Origin: CAWEQO01 sp963811225
GTDB lineage: Bacteria > Chloroflexota > Anaerolineae > Anaerolineales > Anaerolineaceae
Assembly (NCBI GenBank): GCA_963811225.1
Contig: CAWEQO010000004.1
Span: forward strand, 186,001 to 250,000
Direction: 5' to 3'
Length of the DNA: 64,000 nt
Positions within the stretch are counted from its first letter, which is position 1. Each line of letters begins with the position of its first letter. The notes beneath the pieces are model-generated. The model was not told where the DNA came from and ran no database searches. It was given only the letters and a program-made list of their open reading frames with translations. Position numbers and translations under genes: made by a program. Below, piece by piece: positions 43,860 through 52,363 of this stretch.

Positions 43860-43925
43860 AGAGGGTGGAGAATAGAGAACGCCAAAGCTCCGCGCTGCTT
43901 TGGCGTTCTCTATTCTCCACCCTCT
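43860..43925. terminator. 28-bp perfect inverted repeat upstream of the lipid-synthase locus
   Basis: Arms 43860-43887 (agagggtggagaatagagaa start) and 43898-43925 are perfectly complementary over 28 bp, with a 10-nt loop. It follows the acylase remnant and would insulate the lipid-synthase genes from upstream transcription. I could not pick a convincing promoter in 43926-44061. Confidence 0.8.
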
Positions 43926-44061
43926 CAATCTTAAAGATTCCTCGAACACGTCACTTTCCTACGTCCCGAGGGTTATAGAAGCAAAATTGTCTTTTTTCGG
44001 ACGATCGTTAAGCGCCTGATTGACCGAAGTGACGGAAACATAACCCGGAGGTATAGGAAAC

Positions 44062-47000
44062 ATGGCATCACGCAAGACTGAAAAAGCAGGTCAAACCAAG
44101 GGGCAGCTGAGAGACGTACCCGTTGCGATCATTGGCTTGTCGGCAATTTTCCCGATGGCACGGAATACCCAGGAATACTGGGACAATATTTTACACAAAA
44201 TCGACTGTGTGGTGGATGTGCCCGCCTCCCGTTGGAGCATCGATGACTACTACGACCCGGACCCATCTGCACCCGATAAAACCTACTGCAAGCGCGGCGG
44301 GTTCATTCCGGATATCGACTTCGACCCCATGGAGTTCGGTCTACCGCCAAACATCCTGGAAGTAACAGACGTTTCGCAGCTGCTGGGGTTGGTTGCGGCC
44401 CGAGAGGCGCTGGAAGATGCGGGGTACGGCGAGGAACGCGAGTTCGCGCGCGAGACCACCGGGGTGGTGTTGGGGTTCGTGGGTATGGGCTCGAAGCTGT
44501 TCACTCCGCTGATGTCGAGGCTGCAGTACCCGGTCTGGGAGAAAGTGCTGAAAAGCGCGGGCGTGTCGGATGCGGACACGCAGCGGATCATCGAAAAGAT
44601 CAAGCTGGGCTACGTGGGCTGGGAAGAGAACTCCTTCCCAGGCACGATCGGCAACGTGATTTCCGGGCGGATTGCCAACCGCTTCAACCTGGGCGGCACC
44701 AATTTCGTCACCGACGCGGCTTGCGGCAGCTCGCTGGCAGCGATCCGCGCTGCGCTGAGCGAGCTGAGCACCTACCGGGCCGACATGATGATCAGCGGCG
44801 GTGTAGACACTGACAACTCGATCGGCACGTACCTGTGCTTCAGCAAGACCCCGGCTTTCTCGCACGGCGAGAACGTGCGCACCTTCGACGCCGAGACGAG
44901 CGGCATGATGGTGGGCGAGGGGCTGGGCATGCTGGTGCTCAAGCGCCTGGAAGACGCCGAACGCGACAGCGACCGCATCTACGCAGTGATCCGCGGCGCG
45001 GGCAGCTCCAGCGATGGGCGCTTTAAGAGCATCTACGCGCCGCGGCCTTCCGGCCAAGCGCTGGCTGTGCGCCGGGCTTATGAGGAAGCGGGCTTCACCC
45101 CAGACACCGTTGGTCTGATCGAAGCGCACGGTACCGGCACCCCCGCAGGCGATCCGGCCGAGTTCTCCGGGCTGCGCGAGGTGTTCGAGCCATACAATCC
45201 CGAGAAGCAGGGCATTGCCATTGGCAGCATTAAGTCGCAGATCTCCCATACGAAGGCGGCCGCCGGAACGGCAGGGATGATCAAGGTGGCGCTGGCGCTG
45301 CATAACAAGGTGCTGCCGCCGACCATCAACGTCACCAAGCCGAACCCCAAGATGGACGTCGCGAACTCTCCGTTTTATATCAACACTGAAGCCCGGCCAT
45401 GGATCCCAGCGAAACCGGGGATGCCGCGGCGGGCGGGCGTGAGCGCGTTTGGGTTTGGTGGAACCAATTTCCATATTGTGCTGGAAGAGTACAGGAGCGA
45501 ACAAGAGGGCGCCTACCGCAGCAATCAGGTCGCTCAACCGGTGCTGCTGGCTGCCGAGACGCCGGGGAAACTGCTGGCGGCGGCTCAGGATACGCTGGCG
45601 AAGCTGAGTGGGGCGGATGGGGCCGCCTATTTCAACCAGCTGAGCGAGACATCACGCTCGCTGAGCCCGGCTGTGAACGAGGCCCGGGTGGGCTTTGTGG
45701 CAATGGAAGCCGCCGAGGCGCAAGAGCTGCTGCAAGCGGCGATTTCGGCGCTTAAAGACCGGCCGGACGAGGAAGCCTGGGAGCACCCGAAAGGCATCTA
45801 CTACCGCAAGAGCGGCCTGGACACGCAGGGCAAGGTGGTGGCGATGTTCTCGGGCCAGGGCTCGCAGTACGTGGAAATGGGCAAAGATCTGGCGATGAAC
45901 TTCCCGCCGGTGCGTGAGGTGTTTCAGGCGGTCGACCGGCTGTTCGTCCAGGATGGGCTGCAGCCGCTGTCCGGGCGGGTGTATCCACGCCCGGTGTTCA
46001 GTAAGGAGGAGCAGGACGAGCTCAAGGCTGCCCTGACGCGCACCGAGCACGCCCAACCGGCGATTGGGGCAATGAGCGTAAGCCTGTTCAAGCTGCTGCA
46101 GCAGGCCGGGTTCCAGGCCAACTTCACCGCCGGGCACAGCTTCGGCGAGTGGACGGCCTTATGGGCGGCGGGCGTGCTGGACGACGAGACCTACTATCAT
46201 CTGGCGAAGGCGCGCGGCCAGGCCATGGCGGCGCCGGAAGACCCAAACTTCGACGCAGGGACGATGCTGGCGGTCAAGGGGGATGCGGACAAGGTCAAAG
46301 AGGCCATCCAGGATTTCCCCGAGATCACTCTGGCGAACTACAACGCGAAGAACCAGGTGGTGCTGGCGGGCTCGAAAGCGGCGGTGGCTGAGGTGCAGAA
46401 GGCGCTGGCGGAGAAAGGTTATTCCGTTATTCCGCTGCCGGTTTCGGCTGCGTTCCACACCAGTTTGGTGGGACACGCCCAGAAACCATTCGCCGAGGCG
46501 ATCTTTGCGGCCAGGTTCAAAAAGCCCAAGCTGCGGGTGTTCTCCAACGGCGCCGGCAAAGAGCACGACCAGGACCCCAAGCAGATCCAGGAGCGCATGG
46601 CGGGGCATATCCTGAGCCCGGTGCGCTGGACGGAGGAGATCGAAGCGATTTACGCCGAGGGTGGGCGGGTGTTCGTTGAGTTTGGACCGAAGAGCGTTCT
46701 GACGAACCTGGTGAAGAACATCTTGGAGGGGCAGCCGCATGTGGCGGTGGCGCTGAACGCCAACCCGAAGAAGGACAGCGACCGTCAGCTGCGTGAAGCG
46801 GTGGTGCAGCTGCGGGTGGCGGGCGTGGCATTGAGCGGCTTCGACCCGTACGAGCTGCGTAAAGCGGCCAGGCCAGGCCGCAAGATGAGCCCGGTGACCG
46901 TGAAGCTGAACGGCGGATACTACGTGTCGGAGAAGACCCGCAAGGCGTTCGAGGACGCGCTGCAGGATGGTTTCAAGATCCAGCAGGCGCTGGCAAAACC

Positions 47001-48390
47001 CGCGCCGATGGTAACACCGGCAGCGAACCCAACCCCGGCGCCCGTCCAGGCAGCGGTGAAGCCCGTCCAGGCGCAAGCCGCGCCCCAACCGGCAGCGACA
47101 TACGCGGCTGTCCCTGCGCAAGGGCTGACGCAGTTCCAGGCGCAGCAGAGCGAGACGGCCCACATCCACGGGCAGTACTTGCAGAACGAGCAGAGCTACG
47201 TACAGGCGTTCACGCAGTTGACGCAGAGCAGCCTGAACCTGCTGGCGAACGGCAACCTGAACGCCGGGCAGTTCGAACAATTGGTGACCGTGCTGCAGGG
47301 GCTGGAGCGCAGCATGGAGCAGTTCCATGCGCACCAGGCCGAGACGCTCCGGGTGCACGAGCAGTACCTGAAGGGCCAGGAGAGCTTTGCGCAAAGCTTC
47401 GCGCGCTTGCTGGAGCAGAGAGGGGTGAGCAGCAACGGCAACGGGCACACGCCTGCGGTCGAAGCGGCCCGCCCAGACCTCTCGCCGGTGTATCCAATGG
47501 TGGAAGAACCCGCCATCTGGGACCTGGCGGCGAACGGAAACGGAAACGGCAAGCGCAGTGCGCCTGAACCGAAACCGGTGATGGTCGCTGCGCCAACCGC
47601 GCCCGCACCGATCACAGCCGCACCGGTTGTCACGGCCCCTGTGGTTCAGGCGACCCCGGCGAGCGATTTGACGGAGGTGTTCCTGGAGATCGTGAGCGAG
47701 AAGACCGGTTACCCGACCGAAATGCTGGAATTGGACATGGATATGGAAGCGGATTTGGGGATCAACTCGATCAAACGGGTTGAGATCCTCTCGGCGGTGC
47801 GCGAGCAGCAGCCGAACCTGCCCAAGTTAGCCCCCGAGGCGTTTGCCGAGCTGCGCACTTTGCGCCAGATTATCGCGGCATACAGCGCACCGGTGGGAAC
47901 TCGTAGGAGAAGATCTTGCGCCCGTCCAATCCCTAACGCCGGCCCAAACCGCCCCCGCACCGGCCACCGATGCTCAATCGACGACCGAAGTGATTGGCGA
48001 TATGAAGGACGCTTTCCTGACGGTGGTCAGCGACAAGACCGGCTACCCAACAGAAATGCTGGAGCTGGACATGGACATGGAGGCGGACCTGGGGATCAAC
48101 TCGATCAAGCGGGTCGAAATCCTTGGCGCGGTGCGAGAGCAAAATCCGAACCTGCCCAAGCTGGCTCCGGAGGCGTTTGCCGAGCTGCGCACCCTGCGCC
48201 AGATCATCGAAGCCTACAGCACGCCGGTGGAACCTGGAGGAGAAGGTCATGCACCAGCCCAATCCATCGCATTGACACCGGTCGTCGAGGCAGCGGTCCA
48301 ATCTGCAGGAGCCGGGCCTGTGCCTGCCCAACCGGCAACAGTGCCGGATGGGGAGCCGTTCTCGGCTGCGTTCCTGGATGTGGTCAGTGA
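44062..48390 (+). CDS. pfaA: PfaA-like polyketide/secondary-lipid synthase: KS-AT-ACP, frame breaks after first ACP
   Basis: The coding sense runs from 44062 to about 47897 (about 1278 residues). KS: residues about 18-440, PfaA-like (RWSIDDYYDPDPSAPDKTY, PPNILEVTD), Cys221 in TDAACGSSL, His motifs EAHGTGTPAGDP and SQISHTKAAAGT. AT: about 590-900, GQGSQYVEMG and nucleophile Ser693 in AGHSFGEW. A Gln/Ala/Pro linker with heptad-like repeats (about 1000-1190) precedes ACP1, with phosphopantetheine Ser1236 in LGINSIKRVEIL. An extra G in the run 47895-47897 shifts the frame; residues after SAPVG are out-of-frame. It loads malonyl and extends the chain on ACPs. Ribosome site CCCGGAGGTATAGG. Confidence 0.9.
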   Translation: MASRKTEKAGQTKGQLRDVPVAIIGLSAIFPMARNTQEYWDNILHKIDCVVDVPASRWSIDDYYDPDPSAPDKTYCKRGGFIPDIDFDPMEFGLPPNILEVTDVSQLLGLVAAREALEDAGYGEEREFARETTGVVLGFVGMGSKLFTPLMSRLQYPVWEKVLKSAGVSDADTQRIIEKIKLGYVGWEENSFPGTIGNVISGRIANRFNLGGTNFVTDAACGSSLAAIRAALSELSTYRADMMISGGVDTDNSIGTYLCFSKTPAFSHGENVRTFDAETSGMMVGEGLGMLVLKRLEDAERDSDRIYAVIRGAGSSSDGRFKSIYAPRPSGQALAVRRAYEEAGFTPDTVGLIEAHGTGTPAGDPAEFSGLREVFEPYNPEKQGIAIGSIKSQISHTKAAAGTAGMIKVALALHNKVLPPTINVTKPNPKMDVANSPFYINTEARPWIPAKPGMPRRAGVSAFGFGGTNFHIVLEEYRSEQEGAYRSNQVAQPVLLAAETPGKLLAAAQDTLAKLSGADGAAYFNQLSETSRSLSPAVNEARVGFVAMEAAEAQELLQAAISALKDRPDEEAWEHPKGIYYRKSGLDTQGKVVAMFSGQGSQYVEMGKDLAMNFPPVREVFQAVDRLFVQDGLQPLSGRVYPRPVFSKEEQDELKAALTRTEHAQPAIGAMSVSLFKLLQQAGFQANFTAGHSFGEWTALWAAGVLDDETYYHLAKARGQAMAAPEDPNFDAGTMLAVKGDADKVKEAIQDFPEITLANYNAKNQVVLAGSKAAVAEVQKALAEKGYSVIPLPVSAAFHTSLVGHAQKPFAEAIFAARFKKPKLRVFSNGAGKEHDQDPKQIQERMAGHILSPVRWTEEIEAIYAEGGRVFVEFGPKSVLTNLVKNILEGQPHVAVALNANPKKDSDRQLREAVVQLRVAGVALSGFDPYELRKAARPGRKMSPVTVKLNGGYYVSEKTRKAFEDALQDGFKIQQALAKPAPMVTPAANPTPAPVQAAVKPVQAQAAPQPAATYAAVPAQGLTQFQAQQSETAHIHGQYLQNEQSYVQAFTQLTQSSLNLLANGNLNAGQFEQLVTVLQGLERSMEQFHAHQAETLRVHEQYLKGQESFAQSFARLLEQRGVSSNGNGHTPAVEAARPDLSPVYPMVEEPAIWDLAANGNGNGKRSAPEPKPVMVAAPTAPAPITAAPVVTAPVVQATPASDLTEVFLEIVSEKTGYPTEMLELDMDMEADLGINSIKRVEILSAVREQQPNLPKLAPEAFAELRTLRQIIAAYSAPVGTRRRRSCARPIPNAGPNRPRTGHRCSIDDRSDWRYEGRFPDGGQRQDRLPNRNAGAGHGHGGGPGDQLDQAGRNPWRGARAKSEPAQAGSGGVCRAAHPAPDHRSLQHAGGTWRRRSCTSPIHRIDTGRRGSGPICRSRACACPTGNSAGWGAVLGCVPGCGQ

Positions 48391-49363
48391 GAAGACCGGC
48401 TATCCAACCGAAATGCTGGAACCGGACATGGACATGGAAGCCGATCTGGGGATCGATTCGATCAAGCGGGTTGAGATCATTGGGGCGATGCGGGAGAACT
48501 ACCCTGATTTGCCGAAGGTGGAGCCGGAGGCATTCGCCGAGATGCGCACGCTGCGCCAGGTGATCGATTACCTGGAGACGAGCCTGGCCGGGATGATGCC
48601 CCCTTTTCCGTCGGCGCTGGCGGATAACGGTGACGTCGAAGCATACGTCCCGGGCATCCAGCGCGGCATCGTGATCTTGAAGACCCTACCCGAACCCGAC
48701 TGCCTGGAAACCGGGATCGCCGCCGGCCATGTGACGCTGGTCACGGACGATGGTACCGAAACGACCTCCGGGCTGGTGGCCGAACTGGCCCGGCAGGGGC
48801 TGCGCCCGGTGGTACTGAGCTTCCCGAAGGGTGTAGCGACCGGGTGGGCCGCGCTGCCGGAGGGTGTGCAGCGGGTGGCGCTGAACGAGATGAGCGAGGC
48901 GCACTTGCAGCAGTGTTTAGAGCAGGTCGGGCCGGTGGCGATGGTGATCCATCTGAATCCGGTCTTCCCTGCCGATCAGGAGCACGTCTTTTCGGAAGCG
49001 GAGAAGGCGATCGTCAAGCAGGTGTTCTTCCTTGCCAAGCATCTGAAAGAGCCGCTCAACCGGGCGGCGAAGCAGGGGCGCAGCGCTTTTGTGACGGTGG
49101 CGCGCCTGGACGGCGAGTTTGGCCTGGGAGGTGGACCGGACTTCGAGCCGGTCAGCGGTGGATTGTTTGGCCTGGTCAAGTCGCTCAATTTGGAATGGGA
49201 AGCGGTCTTCTGCCGGGGCGTGGACTTGAGTCCGGCGTTGGACGCAGAGCAGTCGGTGCAGCGCATAATGGCCGAGCTGTTCGACCCGAACCGGCGGATA
49301 ACCGAGGTTGGTTATACCCTGGACAAGCGCTCGACGCTGGTGGTCGAGCAGGCGAGCAAGTGA
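47843..49363 (+). CDS. pfaA: PfaA-like continuation: ACP2, ACP3 and KR structural half
   Basis: This open frame continues the previous protein; coding sense begins about 47897. It holds ACP2 (Ser codon 48101, LGINSIKRVEIL) and ACP3 (Ser codon 48458, LGIDSIKRVEII), each preceded by a Pro/Ala linker. ACP1 and ACP2 are almost the same, showing recent tandem duplication at a spacing of 111 codons after repair. The last 270 residues (VTLVTDDGTETTSGLVAELARQGLRPVVLSF, FVTVARLDGEFGLGG, GLVKSLNLEWEAVFCRGVDLSP) are the non-catalytic N-terminal half of a PKS ketoreductase. It stops with TGA at 49363, ten bases before the catalytic half begins. Confidence 0.88.
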   Translation: MPSCALCARLSRHTAHRWELVGEDLAPVQSLTPAQTAPAPATDAQSTTEVIGDMKDAFLTVVSDKTGYPTEMLELDMDMEADLGINSIKRVEILGAVREQNPNLPKLAPEAFAELRTLRQIIEAYSTPVEPGGEGHAPAQSIALTPVVEAAVQSAGAGPVPAQPATVPDGEPFSAAFLDVVSEKTGYPTEMLEPDMDMEADLGIDSIKRVEIIGAMRENYPDLPKVEPEAFAEMRTLRQVIDYLETSLAGMMPPFPSALADNGDVEAYVPGIQRGIVILKTLPEPDCLETGIAAGHVTLVTDDGTETTSGLVAELARQGLRPVVLSFPKGVATGWAALPEGVQRVALNEMSEAHLQQCLEQVGPVAMVIHLNPVFPADQEHVFSEAEKAIVKQVFFLAKHLKEPLNRAAKQGRSAFVTVARLDGEFGLGGGPDFEPVSGGLFGLVKSLNLEWEAVFCRGVDLSPALDAEQSVQRIMAELFDPNRRITEVGYTLDKRSTLVVEQASK

Positions 49364-49373
49364 GAGGTGCAGT

Positions 49374-51119
49374 ATGAGTAACGTTGGATATGTCGATTCT
49401 TCATCCGTCGTGTTAGTCAGCGGCGGCGCCAGGGGGATAACCGCCAAGTGCGTGGTCAAGCTAGCCGAGCGGGCCGGGTGCAATTTTATTTTACTGGGAC
49501 GCTCTGGATTAGACGAGAACCTGCCGCATTGGGCTCTCAACGGACACAGCGAGGCCGAGCTGAAGCGCTTCATCATGAAAGACCTGATCGGGCGTGGGCA
49601 GAAGCCGACGCCGCAGACCGTGCAGAGCATGTACCGCCGGATCACATCGAGCCGCGAGATCGCCGACACGCTGGCGCAGATCCGACAGGCGGGCGGGCGG
49701 GCTGAATACGTGCAGGTGGACATCACCGACCAGCGGGCGCTGGAAGATCGTCTGCGAGGGCCGGTGCAGCGGCTGGGGCCGGTGACCGGAGTGATCCACG
49801 GTGCAGGCAGCCTGGCGGACAAGCTGATCGAGAAGAAGTCTGGGGAAGACTTTGAAACCGTGTATTCGCCCAAGATTGCCGGGCTTGAGAGCCTGCTGGC
49901 ATGCGCGCCGGTGAGCCAGCTGCGCTTCCTGGTGCTGTTCTCTTCGATTGTTGGTTTTTATGGCAACATTGGGCAGGCGGATTACGCCATCGCCAACGAG
50001 ATTCTGAACAAGACTGCGCACCTGATGCAGCGCAAGTATCCGACGACGCGGGTGATCTCGATTGACTGGGGCCCATGGGAGGCCGGGATGGTGACGCCTG
50101 AGCTCAAGAAGATGTTCTTGGCGCGCAACATTCACGTCATCCCGGTGGAAGTGGGGGCCAGGATGCTGGTGGAAGAACTGGCGCCCAGCCGCAGCCATGG
50201 GGCTCAGGTGATCGTCGGAGACCCCCCGGCCTACCCGGCCAACTCGGTCGATACGTCTCTGCGCCGCTACCAGATCCGGCGCAAACTGAAGCTGGAGTCG
50301 AACCCATTCCTGTTCGACCATCGCATCGGCGACCACGCGGTGCTGCCGGCTACCTGTGCGGCTACCTGGGTGGCCAGCGCCTGTGAACAGCTCTATCCGG
50401 GCCTGACCTTCTTCAGTTTGGATCACTATAAAGTATTGAAGGGCATCGTGTTCGACGACTCCCTGGCAGATGAGCACATGCTGGAGCTGGAAGAGGTATC
50501 CAAGTCTGCGGAGGGCGTGGAGTTCGATGCGCTGGTGTGGAGCCAGAACAGCAAGGGCCGCAAGTTCTTCCACTACAGCCTGCGCATCAAGCTGGTGCGG
50601 GCGGTGGAGGAAGCGCCGGTCATGCCGACCGAACATCCGAATGGATCGCACATCGATGGGCAGGGCCTGTATCAGGATGGAACACTGTTCCACGGACCGA
50701 GCTTCCAGGGTATCCAGCAGGTGCTGCACGTCGACCGTGAACGACTGGTGATGCAAACCAACCTGCCGGAGATGAGCGCCGCGCGGCAGGGCCAGTTCCA
50801 GGTGGGCGCGGGCAACCCATTTATCTACGATACCATCGTCCAGTGTCTGCTGGTATGGACGCAGCACTTTTACCAGTCGCCCTGCCTGCCGTCACGGATG
50901 GACAAGTTCGAACAGTTCCGCCCGATCCCATTCAATCAAACTTGCACCGTGATCATGCAGGTGGTTTCGGCAACCGAGAATTCGGTCGTCGGCGATATTG
51001 TTGTGCAGGACGCGCAGGGCAAAGTGTACGTCAAGATCACCCGGTTGGAGGGCACGATCAGCCCGCACTTGAAGCAGCTGATCAGCGTCCGACCGCAGAG
51101 CTGGGTGTCCGTCCCATAG
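49374..51119 (+). CDS. pfaA: KR catalytic half plus PKS-type dehydratase (PfaA C-terminal equivalent)
   Basis: 581 residues from ATG 49374, with GAGAGGTG ahead. The KR NADPH loop is VVLVSGGARGITAKC, with GPVTGVIHGAG, LVLFSSIVGFYGNIGQADYAIANE (catalytic Ser and Tyr-x-x-x-Asn) and SIDWGPWEAGM. The second half is a PKS/PfaA-type dehydratase: NPFLFDHRIGDHAVLPATCAATW (His near residue 318) and later DGTLFHGPSFQGIQQV. In known PfaA proteins KR is one chain; here its two halves fall in separate ORFs offset by +1. This is either a genuine split with its own ribosome site or another one-base insertion near 49357-49360. It reduces and dehydrates beta-ketoacyl-ACP. Confidence 0.9.
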   Translation: MSNVGYVDSSSVVLVSGGARGITAKCVVKLAERAGCNFILLGRSGLDENLPHWALNGHSEAELKRFIMKDLIGRGQKPTPQTVQSMYRRITSSREIADTLAQIRQAGGRAEYVQVDITDQRALEDRLRGPVQRLGPVTGVIHGAGSLADKLIEKKSGEDFETVYSPKIAGLESLLACAPVSQLRFLVLFSSIVGFYGNIGQADYAIANEILNKTAHLMQRKYPTTRVISIDWGPWEAGMVTPELKKMFLARNIHVIPVEVGARMLVEELAPSRSHGAQVIVGDPPAYPANSVDTSLRRYQIRRKLKLESNPFLFDHRIGDHAVLPATCAATWVASACEQLYPGLTFFSLDHYKVLKGIVFDDSLADEHMLELEEVSKSAEGVEFDALVWSQNSKGRKFFHYSLRIKLVRAVEEAPVMPTEHPNGSHIDGQGLYQDGTLFHGPSFQGIQQVLHVDRERLVMQTNLPEMSAARQGQFQVGAGNPFIYDTIVQCLLVWTQHFYQSPCLPSRMDKFEQFRPIPFNQTCTVIMQVVSATENSVVGDIVVQDAQGKVYVKITRLEGTISPHLKQLISVRPQSWVSVP

Positions 51120-51125
51120 GATTTA

Positions 51126-52334
51126 ATGATGATGAATCAAAACCAGTGGGCCGGGCAGGCCCAAGGCTTAAAGTTGGCAATTACCGGTATGGACGTGCGC
51201 GCTTTGATGTGCAGCGGCCTGGAGGAGTTCGAGCGGGCCATGCAAGCCGGAAAAGACTTGCTTGTTTCGCTGCATGCGGAAGGCTACGCTCGCAGCGGTT
51301 TGAGCGCCTGGATGGAGCAAGCCATCAGCGGCGCGCTGGCTAACGCCGGGAGACCCGCAGGCGAGCAGCCCCAGGCAGTGGGCGTGATCGTAGCGCCGGA
51401 CGCTGCCGGGAGCAGCAGTTATTCCGGGCTGATCGCCCGGCGTTGGAAGCTGGAAGGCCCACAGATGGACCTGGCCGCCGGGGATCTGTCTGTGGCGCAA
51501 GGACTGCAGGCGGCACACTCCATGCTGGCAAACGCGAGCGTGGAGGCAGTGTTATTGGCGACAGAGATCGACGGCGGTCGCGGCGCAAGCGTGGTGATCC
51601 TGTGCAGGGTGGAGGACGCCCGTACGCAAAATGAACGGGTGTATGCGGTCGTGGCGGGCGCAGGGGTGGCCGGGCAGGGCTGGACCGGGCCCGACCTGGC
51701 GGCGTGCGCCCAACAATCGCTCGAGCAGGCCGGTCTGGGAGCGCAGGTTCCGGGTTTGCTGGAGGTGGTTGGGCTGCCGGGCGGCGCGGCCTGGACGGCT
51801 GGGATCGGTTGGCTAGGGCGCGGCTATCCAAATTGTGACGGGGAGCCGCTTTGCGCGGTGGGAATCGGCGACGGCGGCTTGCTGCCCGCGCTGATCAAGT
51901 CGGCGCTGTGCCTGTACCATCGCCAGATCCCGCCTGCGCCTGAAGATTTGGGCAGGCTGGCCTACCCGTTGGAGAAAGAATCGCCGTTCTACCGATCCGA
52001 GGGCACTCGGCCATGGTTCAGCACGCTGAATTCGACCCGAGCGGCCGCAGTGCTGGCAGCATCGGCAGGGGGCTGCGCGCACGTCGCGCTGACGGAAGCG
52101 CCCGATGTTCGCAGGGAGCCCTCCATGGCTGCGACAGATGAGATGTACCTGGCGCCGATTGTGGGGGAGTCGCCGGAATCGATCTTGCAGGGCATGGCGG
52201 CTTTCGAGCGCAGATCTGTCCGAGGTGGGTCTGCCGGAGGCGGCGCAGCGGGCTTTTGCTCACTACGCTCGCCGGCGCTCGGCGGCATACGCTCTGGCGC
52301 TTGTCGGGCGGAACGCGGAAGAACTGCAGCGTGA
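51126..52334 (+). CDS. pfaB: PfaB-like protein, N-terminal degenerate ketosynthase part
   Basis: Coding sense runs from ATG 51126 (three ATG in a row) to about 52212. It has the outline of a ketosynthase fold (LKLAITGMDVRALMCSGLEEFERAMQAG start, VGIGDGGLLPALIKSALCLYHRQIPPAP near the end) but lacks the active Cys and both His, as in PfaB proteins where this region is inactive. After AAFER the frame shifts; out-of-frame residues run to 52334. The rest of the protein is in 52213-52363 and 52355-53572. PfaB is thought to influence the final product; mechanism not settled. Confidence 0.82.
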   Translation: MMMNQNQWAGQAQGLKLAITGMDVRALMCSGLEEFERAMQAGKDLLVSLHAEGYARSGLSAWMEQAISGALANAGRPAGEQPQAVGVIVAPDAAGSSSYSGLIARRWKLEGPQMDLAAGDLSVAQGLQAAHSMLANASVEAVLLATEIDGGRGASVVILCRVEDARTQNERVYAVVAGAGVAGQGWTGPDLAACAQQSLEQAGLGAQVPGLLEVVGLPGGAAWTAGIGWLGRGYPNCDGEPLCAVGIGDGGLLPALIKSALCLYHRQIPPAPEDLGRLAYPLEKESPFYRSEGTRPWFSTLNSTRAAAVLAASAGGCAHVALTEAPDVRREPSMAATDEMYLAPIVGESPESILQGMAAFERRSVRGGSAGGGAAGFCSLRSPALGGIRSGACRAERGRTAA

Positions 52335-52363
52335 GCTGACCTTCGCCCGCAAGGGTGTGCCAG
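52213..52363 (+). other. Middle segment of the PfaB-like protein, third reading frame
   Basis: Between two one-base insertions the sense lies in a separate frame: DLSEVGLPEAAQRAFAHYARR, AAYALALVGRNAEELQREL, then TFARKGVP, ending at the second shift in GG at 52363-52364. Removing A at about 52212 and one G at 52363-52364 joins the three parts into a single protein of about 815 residues. Confidence 0.8.

Noticed and set aside
43926..44061. A promoter for the synthase genes (TTGACC at 44020)
   Set aside because: No -10-like hexamer lies at a suitable distance, so I did not annotate it.
44062..51119. Enediyne or ordinary type I polyketide synthase
   Set aside because: Tandem ACPs with LGI(N/D)SIKRVEI, and the accompanying PfaB-, FabA-like DH- and PfaD-type genes, fit secondary lipid synthases instead; no thioesterase or enediyne-conserved genes are present.
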